Below are positions 1-6,646 of a DNA stretch of 33,019 nucleotides, one piece after another (positions within the stretch are counted from its first letter, which is position 1; every line of letters begins with the position of its first letter). The stretch is from Anaerolineae bacterium. Lineage in GTDB: Bacteria > Chloroflexota > Anaerolineae > Anaerolineales > E44-bin32. The stretch spans positions 1-33,019 of the forward strand of contig JAUWHR010000075.1 in the NCBI GenBank assembly GCA_030605795.1. The letters run 5' to 3'. The notes beneath the pieces are model-generated. The model had not been told where the DNA came from. It did not search any database and saw nothing but the letters and a program-made list of their open reading frames with translations. Position numbers and translations under genes: made by a program.

Positions 1-2
1 AG

Positions 3-110
3 GACAGTGCTGAACCATTACCTACAGCTACGTTACAGCAAATGTTGGTCTTCAATCACCTGCAGGATGCAGGAAAGGTGTCAGCGGCAGGTGTTGTGGT
101 AGCCGGGTGA
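3..110 (+). CDS. C-terminal tail of an unidentified protein (5' end outside the window)
   Basis: The frame is open from the window edge to a TGA at 108-110 and reads as 35 residues ending in a small hydrophobic tail (AAGVVVAG). No domain can be assigned from so short a piece. A perfect inverted repeat (159-199) lies 48 nt after the stop, consistent with the end of a gene. An in-frame ATG at 42 exists, but the upstream frame is open, so a truncated longer gene is the simpler reading. It could still be a chance open frame. Confidence 0.4.
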   Translation, partial: DSAEPLPTATLQQMLVFNHLQDAGKVSAAGVVVAG

Positions 111-158
111 ACAGGTCTAATGGGAGCCTGTTTTGACTCAATGTGAGCTCTCGGCTCA

Positions 159-199
159 GTGTAAGGGAAGTTGGTCGGGATGATTAGCTTCCCTTACAC
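159..199. repeat. Perfect 12-bp inverted repeat with 17-nt loop
   Basis: GTGTAAGGGAAG (159-170) is followed after 17 nt by its exact complement CTTCCCTTACAC (188-199). There is no T-run after the second arm (it continues CTAAAATC), so it is not a typical intrinsic terminator. It sits between the end of the leftmost gene and the start of the next block. It could be an mRNA-stabilising hairpin, a U-less terminator, or a recombination or transposon site. Confidence 0.7.
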
Positions 200-256
200 C
201 TAAAATCGGACAGTTGTGCGGGATGCAAGCTGTCTAAATCTCCAAACGATGACGGG

Positions 257-535
257 ATGTCATCACCTAAATTGGATTACAAATCTGCTCAGTCCATGAA
301 GGACTGGGCTTCGGAGCATATGATGGCTAAACAATTTAGTACTCCGGTTGATCGTACGGGAGACGACAAGGCGGAAAGTAAGCGTGTAAATGAAATGATC
401 AGGTCTGGTCGTGGAAGGTCAGTTACGTTGCCCATTACAGGAGATAAAGTGGCTAAAGGCATGGGCAACTTCATTCGGGCAAGTGCAGGCCGAGGAGTTT
501 CGGATCCTGTTGTTGCAGCTGCGTTAGCCAAATAG
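257..535 (+). CDS. Unknown protein, N-terminal part of an amber-interrupted frame
   Basis: This 92-residue frame starts at ATG 257. It is hydrophilic and charged, with no signal peptide or membrane segment (for example KAESKRVNEMIRSGRGRS and a C-terminal SDPVVAAALAK). The frame is already open from 188, but no better start is seen and the ribosome site is weak (GGG just upstream). It ends at TAG 533-535. The same frame stays open past the TAG to 796 and keeps coding-like sequence (EQLNIDDANPRLVTALEK, then the 590-796 frame), so the gene may originally have been about 179 codons long. I do not recognise a family. Its neighbours are unknown genes of similar AT-richer composition in the same direction. 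Confidence 0.5.
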   Translation: MSSPKLDYKSAQSMKDWASEHMMAKQFSTPVDRTGDDKAESKRVNEMIRSGRGRSVTLPITGDKVAKGMGNFIRASAGRGVSDPVVAAALAK

Positions 536-589
536 GAACAGTTAAATATTGATGATGCTAATCCACGACTTGTTACGGCACTGGAAAAA

Positions 590-796
590 ATGTCCGACGA
601 CCAGTTGAAGGAAGCTTTAGCTGAGGCTGAGAAGTCCGAGCCCAAACGTAGCCGAGGGAGACCACGTGGTGGTGCTGGTGCAGGTATGCATACTCAGCAG
701 GTAAGGAGTAGACCAGTATCCATGTCCGCCTTGATCCGCCATGTCGCCCGGGAACGTAGGCGTCAAACGAAGTTAGATAAGGAGAACTTGCCGTGA
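590..796 (+). CDS. Unknown basic protein, C-terminal part of the amber-interrupted frame
   Basis: These 68 codons run from ATG 590 to TGA 794-796, in the same frame as 257-535. The preceding codons 536-589 are also open. The protein has an acidic helical start (DDQLKEALAEAEKSE) followed by an AT-hook-like basic stretch (KRSRGRPRGG, residues about 19-28) and an Arg/Lys-rich end. GRPRG is the core of AT-hook motifs, so DNA binding is possible, but one short match is weak evidence. The ribosome site before 590 is poor (GGAAAAA), which favours this being the tail of the longer interrupted gene. Its stop overlaps the next start (GTGA at 793-796), suggesting translational coupling. Confidence 0.5.
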   Translation: MSDDQLKEALAEAEKSEPKRSRGRPRGGAGAGMHTQQVRSRPVSMSALIRHVARERRRQTKLDKENLP

Positions 797-1638
797 GAGT
801 TGCGCGCATGGTCATTAGAGAATTTATGCCTGATGGTGACAGTAGTGAATTTGAGATTGCAGCCACTATACGGGACGACTTCCAAAAACAGCTGGACAAG
901 ATCCTAACCAAACGATTAGTGGACGATGTATGGGAATGTGCCTATGAGTTTGCTGAGGCATCATTTAGCCTATGGAAGGTGGAATATGGCTTGATCAAGA
1001 CCGTCCAGGCTTTCATTGACGATCTCCTGGACAGGAAACGCCTAGAAGCGACTAGCCAAAACCAACCATTAGCTGCACTTTCGCAGGCGTTAGGGAAGAA
1101 AGAGGTTCCACGTGACGAAGCCTTGGCTAAAATCCGGACTTTGCATGACCTACAAGAGAAGCAGGGAACCGGGTTTTCTTCGGCTCACCATATTGATGTC
1201 AAATCTCTGCGTGTTTGGCGGGGACGATGTCGGATGGCACTTGGTGCACTGGCTCGTGTTGCCGATACTAGGTTTCCATTGCCTTTACCTGGGAGAAGGA
1301 CAGATATTCCATTCAGCGCCATGAAGCCGGAAGTGAGGTTAGGTCTTGTTGAGGCAACAGGTGAGATTGAAGTCCGGTCAAGATTATTCGCAGATAACAC
1401 GGAAGATGCACTTGTTGAACAGGTTGAAAAGGACAAGTTGACTAAGGCTCGCAGGAAAGAGTTGCGAAAATGGGCCAAACAACAGGGTTTACAGCCCATG
1501 TCTGTATCGGAAGTAAGCGAAGACCAGCCAGAAAAGGTTGAATTTGACGGAGTGAAGACGAAGGCAGAAGTGGCTGTTCATGAGGAAATAACGATACCAC
1601 TAGCGGTGGAACCATTTGAACCTGTAAATGCACCGTAG
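793..1638 (+). CDS. Unknown 281-aa hydrophilic protein of the left accessory block
   Basis: The GTG start at 793 overlaps the previous stop (GTGA) and has a good ribosome site, AAGGAG, at 779-784. The product is soluble with no signal peptide or membrane segment. Residues 1-80 look helical with aromatic clusters (WECAYEFAEASFSLWK). The middle holds the basic/aromatic KSLRVWRGRCRMALGALARV. Residues about 215-235 are strongly charged (EKDKLTKARRKELRKWAKQQ), and the tail is acidic and Pro/Val-rich. I recognise no family. Coupling to the amber-interrupted gene suggests a shared function, perhaps in a mobile or phage-derived element. The gene ends with TAG, so TAG is used as a normal stop here. 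Confidence 0.6.
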   Translation: MRVARMVIREFMPDGDSSEFEIAATIRDDFQKQLDKILTKRLVDDVWECAYEFAEASFSLWKVEYGLIKTVQAFIDDLLDRKRLEATSQNQPLAALSQALGKKEVPRDEALAKIRTLHDLQEKQGTGFSSAHHIDVKSLRVWRGRCRMALGALARVADTRFPLPLPGRRTDIPFSAMKPEVRLGLVEATGEIEVRSRLFADNTEDALVEQVEKDKLTKARRKELRKWAKQQGLQPMSVSEVSEDQPEKVEFDGVKTKAEVAVHEEITIPLAVEPFEPVNAP

Positions 1639-1673
1639 AAAACCGTAGGAAAGGGTTACTTAGAAGGAGTTTA

Positions 1674-2156
1674 TTACAGACCAAGAGATTTTTTAGCTGC
1701 TTCTGTGGCAATTTTTGTGATAACTTCCACTACAATTCCCCTTGCCTCATCTCCCAACTTTGCTAAATAACGTTTTACACGTGTGGCTGCAAGCTCTGTT
1801 CTGGGAGTATCTGTCACCAAATCATTAATGCTTTTTGTAAGCAATTCACGCTCATCCTCACTCAAATCCCCTAACTCAGCTACCAACTCCCGTGCTGCCT
1901 TTATTGCCCTTTGTGTCCACGGCAAGGAATGTCCACAAGCGTGGCAAAACACAGGAGGTCGATAACTAGACATGATGACAACATCTTCTGCAAAGTATTC
2001 TCCACGTATCGGTGTTTCACACCGAGGACACTTCGTAATCGTTTTACTTCCACAATGGGCACAGAATTCTGAGGAGTGCTCCGGAAATGACCGAACGGCA
2101 GGATTAATTACATGACCATTCAGGCAAATTTGTGCAATTTCATAACCACTACGCAT
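1674..2156 (-). CDS. DUF2321-type double zinc-finger protein
   Basis: A 160-aa protein. I choose the ATG at 2156 because a strong site (GGGGGAGGAATAAC) directly precedes it; an in-frame ATG at 2195 would add 13 residues without such a site. From the N-terminus it has QICLNGHVIN, a first CxxC pair (FCAHCG), a second (KCPRCETPIRGEY) and a third (FCHACGHSLPWT), then a helical C-terminal half (KAARELVAELGDLSEDEREL). This order of QICxNGH, CxxCG, CPxCxxxIRG and CxxCGxPxPWT matches my memory of DUF2321, an uncharacterised bacterial family whose cysteines probably bind zinc. The cellular role is unknown. It converges with the gene ending at 1638, and its leader (2157-2493) is shared with the divergently placed membrane-protein gene at 2494. 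Confidence 0.75.
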   Translation of the reverse strand: MRSGYEIAQICLNGHVINPAVRSFPEHSSEFCAHCGSKTITKCPRCETPIRGEYFAEDVVIMSSYRPPVFCHACGHSLPWTQRAIKAARELVAELGDLSEDERELLTKSINDLVTDTPRTELAATRVKRYLAKLGDEARGIVVEVITKIATEAAKKSLGL

Positions 2157-2350
2157 GTTATTCCTCCCCCAATCTAGTGGGTCGCCAATATCCATTTGAC
2201 ACTCCGTCTGATCTTGTGGACTAATTCTCGCACTATCAAAGTGAATTTACAACTCCTCAATTTGCATCTCCCTCTTGTTTCATATAAGCTTATGTAATCA
2301 ATTTTAGCCTCGGCGCAGTGGGGACCAAGGCACTTTCATTGAATCCAAAT

Positions 2351-2381
2351 GCCCGACTTCGTTTGAGGTTGGGCTTTGTTT
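2351..2381 (+). terminator. Possible intrinsic terminator without an obvious upstream gene
   Basis: GCCCGAC (2351-2357) pairs with GTTGGGC (2368-2374) through one G-U pair, followed by TTTGTTTATT. The hairpin plus T-rich tail points rightward. No rightward gene ends just before it (the nearest gene, 1674-2156, runs the other way), so it may terminate an unseen short transcript or insulate the 2494 gene. Confidence 0.5.
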
Positions 2382-2386
2382 ATTAG

Positions 2387-2440
2387 TGGAAATGTTTCCA
2401 TAATTTGCTCTAGTGAGGGAGTTATCTGGAAAAATTTCCA
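2387..2440. promoter_or_regulatory. Pair of TGGAAA-N2-TTTCCA dyads, 40 bp apart
   Basis: TGGAAATGTTTCCA (2387-2400) and TGGAAAAATTTCCA (2427-2440) share identical 6-bp dyad arms around a 2-nt centre. They are spaced exactly 40 bp, close to four helical turns, and end 53 nt before the ATG at 2494. This is the geometry of a paired operator for a dimeric regulator on one DNA face. The arms resemble LacI-family operators, but the usual central CG is absent, so the regulator class is open. Confidence 0.5.
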
Positions 2441-2493
2441 CGGAATCACTAGATAGGCCGCATGCTGTAATTTTGCGATAGGAATCTACCTAA

Positions 2494-3048
2494 ATGGAAA
2501 ATTTATCTAATTGGCTTCGCGAGGCATTTGCAGAGACCGTTGCTCGCGTAATCGCGGGTGTCATTGTTGGTTTCCTCATCGCAGTTCTTGCAGGAATATC
2601 ATCTTATGGATTCTCAAGATTCCTTCTTCAGGAGGTCCGCGTCCAGGTACTGCTTCTCGTCATACTTTCCCTATTCTCACTAGTTGGCCTCCTTGCAGGT
2701 GTCGTTCCTATCTGGCGAATTGTCACTAAAAAGAGGCTCTTGTCTCATATTCGTCCGTTGGACGCCAGTCTCGAGGATGCAAGCAAGGCTATTCTTGATC
2801 AGTTAGCGCATGTTGAAGCCGGTAAAGAGATCTACGTTAAGCGTGAGCAGACGGATTTCAAGGCAAAGACTCTCTCACTTTTCGATACTTGGGAGACTCA
2901 AGTCACACAATACCTTCAACCTGTTGATCATGAGCAAATTAATTTGTTAAGAGATGAGATCTCGTCCCGTAGTCTTCAGCATTCCAGAAAAGAAGCAAAA
3001 GTATGGATTTCTAAAATCAAGGTATTTACTCAGAAGACAAGATTATAA
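2494..3048 (+). CDS. Unknown two-helix membrane protein
   Basis: 184 aa. Two hydrophobic segments are visible: residues about 17-43 (VARVIAGVIVGFLIAVLAGI and onward) and about 52-74 (LLLVILSLFSLVGLLAGVVPIW). The first is preceded by an amphipathic start (LSNWLREAFAE). The remaining 110 residues are hydrophilic and mostly helical, with several Lys and Glu, probably a cytoplasmic domain. No enzymatic motif or known family is recognised. The start has only a weak ribosome site (AGGA about 12 nt upstream). Two TGGAAA-N2-TTTCCA dyads lie just upstream. The next gene also encodes a membrane protein, in the same direction 79 nt on, so the two may act together. Confidence 0.6.
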   Translation: MENLSNWLREAFAETVARVIAGVIVGFLIAVLAGISSYGFSRFLLQEVRVQVLLLVILSLFSLVGLLAGVVPIWRIVTKKRLLSHIRPLDASLEDASKAILDQLAHVEAGKEIYVKREQTDFKAKTLSLFDTWETQVTQYLQPVDHEQINLLRDEISSRSLQHSRKEAKVWISKIKVFTQKTRL

Positions 3049-3127
3049 ATAATTTGGTGTTCACGTATGCGGCCTAGCCCCTCGCTGGAGCAGACACCGC
3101 TCAGCTCGAGGCTGTTGGGTATCTTAG

Positions 3128-3796
3128 ATGAAATCTCGTATCTCGAGACTCTTCAATCAATTGCGAGCCCGCCTTCGACAGTGTTTCAAAGAAGGCTTCT
3201 GGTTCCCAGGATTTCGGTCAGCAATAGCTTATTCTAACAGCCACTTTTTCTTTGGATACAAATTTAAACGCTGGCTTGCCCAGGGAGAAGAAGATGCTCC
3301 CCCTGGAGCTTCAGAATTCTATCAATTCATCCTTATTGTAATCGCAGTCGCTTGGGTTCTTACAGTAAACAGTCCCTTACACCCAATTCTCTATCGTGCG
3401 GGGTTTCGCATCCTGGGGGGTGGTATTGCTGGGTATTTTATTCTCGAGATGTTCATCTTTTCTCTCGACTGGATATTTTCTGCGAGACTGCCACTAGAGT
3501 CATATAGACGATCGTTAGCAACTATGTTACTCAGTCTGATTGAAGTAGCTCTCTTCTTCTTTATTTTTCTGTCTTTGGCAAACTGTCATGAACTCCAGCG
3601 TTCTCCGATCGTAGATTCTTACGAGAACGTCATCGCTTTCATTAGCTTACAGCTTCCAAAAGTAAGTGATACTGCCCTATGTTGTTTCACCGCACATTTC
3701 CAGAGACTGGTCGGAGCGGTCATATTGGTGATTATCACTGCGAGTCTTATAGGTGAAGTAATACGTGAACAGAAGGAAAATGGGGAGAAGTCATAG
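3128..3796 (+). CDS. Unknown multi-pass membrane protein
   Basis: 222 aa, starting with a basic amphipathic region (KSRISRLFNQLRARLRQCFK). Hydrophobic segments occur at about residues 68-85 (FILIVIAVAWVLTV), 95-118 (GGGIAGYFILEMFIFSL), 134-152 (MLLSLIEVALFFFIFLSL) and 198-214 (VGAVILVIITASLIGEV). This suggests four membrane passes, close to a two-pore-domain channel-like layout, although no selectivity-filter motif (TxGYG/GxG) is visible. The family is not recognised. It follows the 2494 membrane protein after a 79-nt gap and ends near a weak terminator-like hairpin at 3828-3852. Confidence 0.6.
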   Translation: MKSRISRLFNQLRARLRQCFKEGFWFPGFRSAIAYSNSHFFFGYKFKRWLAQGEEDAPPGASEFYQFILIVIAVAWVLTVNSPLHPILYRAGFRILGGGIAGYFILEMFIFSLDWIFSARLPLESYRRSLATMLLSLIEVALFFFIFLSLANCHELQRSPIVDSYENVIAFISLQLPKVSDTALCCFTAHFQRLVGAVILVIITASLIGEVIREQKENGEKS

Positions 3797-3827
3797 GATT
3801 GGTTTGAAATTTACGTATAAAATGGTG

Positions 3828-3852
3828 CGGTTTAGTTTTTTAAACGTTTTTT
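3828..3852 (+). terminator. Weak AT-rich terminator-like hairpin
   Basis: GTTTA (3830-3834) and TAAAC (3841-3845) form a short stem with a T-rich loop, followed by G and six T's (3847-3852). It lies about 34 nt after the stop of the membrane-protein gene ending at 3796. The stem is short and AT-rich, so the call is tentative. Confidence 0.35.
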
Positions 3853-3864
3853 ACGGAGCAAAAA

Positions 3865-3951
3865 TTGCAGGAACGTGGCATTGATCCGGATGATACAAAG
3901 GATTTTCTTCGTGGAATTGAAGATATAAAAACTCCCCCCTCATTCGCTTGA
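3865..3951 (+). pseudogene. Short coding-like fragment or gene remnant next to tRNA-Phe
   Basis: The frame 3844-3951 reads coding-like residues (LQERGIDPDDTKDFLRGIED) and then a stop at 3949-3951. The only start is TTG 3865, with GGAG 6 nt upstream, giving 28 residues. It has no counterpart in the neighbouring genes. It may be the tail of a gene truncated by integration beside the tRNA, or a chance frame. Confidence 0.3.
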
Positions 3952-4020
3952 AAAAATATTATTTTTGGTCTACGCTGAGACGAACTTTATTTGGTCTATT
4001 GAAACTTACTAATTACTCAA

Positions 4021-4093
4021 TGCCGAGAGCCAGAATCGAACTGGCGACACCTTGATTTTCAGTCAAGTGCTCTACCAACTGAGCTATCTCGGC
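4021..4093 (-). tRNA. tRNA-Phe (anticodon GAA)
   Basis: On the minus strand the 73-nt sequence begins GCCGAGA, which pairs with TCTCGGC, and has discriminator A. The D stem is GCTC/GAGC. The anticodon stem CTTGA/TCAAG encloses the loop CTGAAAA with anticodon GAA. The T stem is GCCAG/CTGGC with loop TTCGATT. CCA is not encoded (the genome continues TTGA). A strong promoter lies directly upstream (4105-4133). The 3' end faces the AT-rich block at 1-4020. Confidence 0.97.
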
Positions 4094-4104
4094 AAGCTGT
4101 GGGG

Positions 4105-4133
4105 ATTGTACTCGGCGGGTTGAAAATCGTCAA
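4105..4133 (-). promoter_or_regulatory. Sigma70-type promoter of tRNA-Phe
   Basis: Read on the minus strand, TTGACG (4133-4128) and TACAAT (4110-4105) are separated by 17 nt. The -10 box ends 11 nt before the mature tRNA 5' end, giving a very short leader. Confidence 0.85.
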
Positions 4134-4257
4134 GAAAGACGGTTGGCATCCGAGTAATAAGCTTCCTAGAACGATGATCGGCGACAATTAGCGGACGATT
4201 GAAAGACTGGATGCCGCATTCTTTATCATCTGCTCGATCCCATAACGGATAGTTTAT

Positions 4258-5556
4258 CTATGGTAAGTAGATGTTGAAGTGATCGAACACCTCCCCGTCA
4301 GGCGTCATCGCCTTTCCAGTCAGTGTATTTCCATCGATAGTTATGTGGACAAGGTGATAGACAGACTGAAAAACAAGGAGGTACTCATCCGGTTCGATGC
4401 TGTCTGATAATGCTCCACCACCTCCACCGGTGACAACGTAGATCACGTTGTTTACATTGCTGCGTTGGTAATTGTGATTATGTCCGTTGAAGACGATATC
4501 GACGCCGTGTTGTTCGAATAATGGCGTCAAGCTTGAACGAATATGTTGTTCTCGAGATCCTTCATATTCGGATGTGAAAGGTGATTTATGGAAGAAGACA
4601 AAGGTCCAAGGTTTTGGGTTGTGGGTAAGTTCCTTCTCCAACAATCGATATTGGTCGCTATTGATGGTTATGTCAGTCTTCCCGTCGACTTGGAGGCAAA
4701 TAAACCGGGCATTCCCATAGTCGAAGGAGTACCAACGCTCATTGCCGGGAAGGTAAAAACGTTCGAAGTATTGCTCGCTGCTCTTCTCGTGGTTCCCCAG
4801 GGTGGGGTAAAGAGGTAGTCGGGTTAAGAGATCACGTTCAACATCGAAGAAGGCATCCCACTCAGATGGTTCGAGACCGTTATTCACAAGATCGCCGACG
4901 TGAAGCCCAAAGTCGGGTTCAAGGGCAATGGCTTGGTTTACTATGGATTGGTGATGGTTGTTATCGAAATGAGTATCGCCATAAACCACAAAATTGAACG
5001 TTGTGTGGTCTGGGCCAGCCGCAGAGCGAAAGGTCAGATCCTCAGAGAAGGCGATACCGTCGATTAAAAGACGATAGTGGTAGATGGTATACGGTTCGAG
5101 GCCTGTGAGCGTAACGTGGTGTCGTGTCCCTGTTTCCTGTTTAGTTACTGTCGAGCGATACTCTTCTGTCTCGCCGAAGACGACTGCCCCTTGACTGGTC
5201 TCCCCAGTCTCCCACGCGACGATCACCGAATTGGTTGTGACGTTTTGGAGATAAGGCCCAAGAAGGTATCCAATTCTTTCCGATACATCGTCGTAGGAAA
5301 TTTGGTAATTTGGAAGGGTCATCGTGGTTGATGACCAGAGCGTAGGTGTCACAGTGGGCGAGGGGGGTAAGGTCGGGGTCCATGCAGACGGCAATTCAAC
5401 CGTCGATACTGCTCTAGTAGCGTCCCCTACAATTGCTACTGGGGTTGAGATAGGTTTAAACAAGGTCGCCCATAAGTAAATGGTCGTTCCTCCTACCGCG
5501 ATTACGGCCACGACCATCAATCCAAGGATAATTATTTTCCATATCGGCATTCTCAT
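4258..5556 (-). CDS. Membrane-anchored calcineurin-like phosphoesterase with purple-acid-phosphatase N-domain
   Basis: 432 aa. Residues about 6-32 are a single hydrophobic anchor (IIILGLMVVAVIAVGGTTIYLW), so the rest is probably extracytoplasmic. A Ser/Thr/Pro-rich linker follows. Residues about 93-180 form a fibronectin-III-like domain as found before purple acid phosphatase catalytic domains (LGPYLQNVTTNSVIVAWETG). The metallophosphoesterase core then shows GDTH, HVGDLVNNG, TLGNHE, FFHKSP and FNGHNHNYQRS, which carry the dimetal ligands. The activity would be hydrolysis of phosphomonoesters or diesters; the substrate is unknown. The start is ATG 5556, with AAGG upstream. It lies 49 nt behind the jelly-roll-like gene (5606-6379) on the same strand, so the two are probably cotranscribed. 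Confidence 0.85.
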   Translation of the reverse strand: MRMPIWKIIILGLMVVAVIAVGGTTIYLWATLFKPISTPVAIVGDATRAVSTVELPSAWTPTLPPSPTVTPTLWSSTTMTLPNYQISYDDVSERIGYLLGPYLQNVTTNSVIVAWETGETSQGAVVFGETEEYRSTVTKQETGTRHHVTLTGLEPYTIYHYRLLIDGIAFSEDLTFRSAAGPDHTTFNFVVYGDTHFDNNHHQSIVNQAIALEPDFGLHVGDLVNNGLEPSEWDAFFDVERDLLTRLPLYPTLGNHEKSSEQYFERFYLPGNERWYSFDYGNARFICLQVDGKTDITINSDQYRLLEKELTHNPKPWTFVFFHKSPFTSEYEGSREQHIRSSLTPLFEQHGVDIVFNGHNHNYQRSNVNNVIYVVTGGGGGALSDSIEPDEYLLVFQSVYHLVHITIDGNTLTGKAMTPDGEVFDHFNIYLP

Positions 5557-5605
5557 ATGAAGTTACCTTGATTATGAGAGTGAAGCTGCTGAAAAAGGCA
5601 ACCAG

Positions 5606-6379
5606 TCACAATCCCTCGAGGCGCAAGTCGGTTAGTTCGAGCCATTGCTCCTCTTCAGTGGGGAGTATACCGAAGCGAAAGCCACCGTCTGGGGAAGCAA
5701 CGGCATATTGGTTGTCGATCCAAGCCACGAAACCCAACGGGCCCGATGGTAGTGTAGAAGAAGTGAGTACCGTCTCTCTATCGACCTCGAAGGTAGCACC
5801 CTCTGACAGCCAGGTTATTGAGTATCGATGCCATTCCCGGAGGCTCGGGTCGAGAAGCCGTTCGTCAGCATCGATCGTCTGTAACGCGACCCGCATTACC
5901 CAATGTCGCAGGCAGGGGACCTGGGCCAGTGCTACTGCGCCGGCAGCGATTGGTGCCAGAAGCAGGGATGGGATGGCCGGCGTGTCGATGCTGGAGGCTT
6001 TCCAGCCGTGGCCAGGAACGCCGGGTACAAGAGTCATATCGCTGGGAGGTGATCCATAGAAGAACCACAGCGCTTGAGGCGCGGCCGGTATTCTACGCGC
6101 AGCTCCACTCTGACCGAGAGAAAATGTGAAGGGGTCGTTCCAGAAGCCAAAGCCAAGGGTGCCGATCGGGTGGGAGTGTGAGGCGCGTGCCCTTAGAGAT
6201 AAACGAAGCGGCGGTCGCCATGGGAATCGGCGGCGTGGTAGTTGGTGGTAATCGTCTACCTGGGCGACAGCGTATCCGCGTGCAGTAGGGGGGAGGATCA
6301 GGCGGAAATTTCCGGGTGTCTCTTGCACACTCCCGCCGCCAGTCTCCAGCCGCTCAAGCTGCACTGGTAAGACCTTCAT
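5606..6379 (-). CDS. Concanavalin-like (GH16/LamG-type) jelly-roll protein, probably non-catalytic
   Basis: 257 aa with no signal peptide. The pattern EWHRYSITW followed by ATFEVDRETV and GPLGFVAWIDNQYA resembles the beta-sandwich of family 16 glycoside hydrolase-like proteins, where a Trp-containing strand precedes the FxVDG strand. The GH16 catalytic ExDxxE is not visible, so a binding or structural role is more likely than hydrolysis. The domain call is a remembered pattern, not a search result. The ATG at 6379 lies 7 nt after a -10 box and has no ribosome site, pointing to leaderless translation. The phosphoesterase gene follows on the same strand. Confidence 0.6.
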   Translation of the reverse strand: MKVLPVQLERLETGGGSVQETPGNFRLILPPTARGYAVAQVDDYHQLPRRRFPWRPPLRLSLRARASHSHPIGTLGFGFWNDPFTFSLGQSGAARRIPAAPQALWFFYGSPPSDMTLVPGVPGHGWKASSIDTPAIPSLLLAPIAAGAVALAQVPCLRHWVMRVALQTIDADERLLDPSLREWHRYSITWLSEGATFEVDRETVLTSSTLPSGPLGFVAWIDNQYAVASPDGGFRFGILPTEEEQWLELTDLRLEGL

Positions 6380-6386
6380 GAGACCA

Positions 6387-6415
6387 ATTCTAATTCGTAT
6401 CCATCCTTAACTCAA
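6387..6415 (-). promoter_or_regulatory. Promoter predicting a leaderless transcript of the 5606-6379 gene
   Basis: On the minus strand, TTGAGT (6415-6410), a 17-nt spacer and TAGAAT (6392-6387) are followed after only 7 nt by the ATG at 6379. The expected transcription start is at or next to the start codon. Confidence 0.7.
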
Positions 6416-6590
6416 CCGATTTGACCGGACGGTGCCATGAATAAGTTAATAACAAGGTAGTGATGGCTGAATCCTGCAGAGCAATCAGATGGGTTATATT
6501 CTGGAGTGCGCAAGTTGTGCTTACGCAGCCGAAGCTGAGCTTCAGCACTCAAAATGTTCTCTTGCGTAGCATTAGGGAAACCACAGGCTT

Positions 6591-6620
6591 TTGGCAAGGT
6601 GATGGGCAATCGTGTATAAT
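6591..6620 (+). promoter_or_regulatory. Sigma70-type promoter of the MBL-fold gene
   Basis: TTGGCA (6591-6596), an 18-nt spacer and a consensus TATAAT (6615-6620). The ribosome site AGGAGG (6637-6642) follows about 16 nt later, so the leader is short. Confidence 0.85.
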
Positions 6621-6646
6621 CCCACCCTTGTAAGTCAGGAGGTAAG

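Noticed and set aside
146-154. GCTCTCGGC resembling the tRNA-Phe 3' end, as a possible att site
   Set aside because: Only 9 nt match and the orientation is inverted relative to the tRNA, so it cannot be the direct repeat expected from integration.
793-1638. Alternative genetic code with TAG as sense codon
   Set aside because: This neighbouring gene and several housekeeping genes in the window (for example mraZ, murG) end with TAG, so global TAG recoding is unlikely.
5568-6129. Long plus-strand open frames over the jelly-roll-like gene
   Set aside because: They are antisense to a better-supported minus-strand gene with its own promoter and have no ribosome sites.
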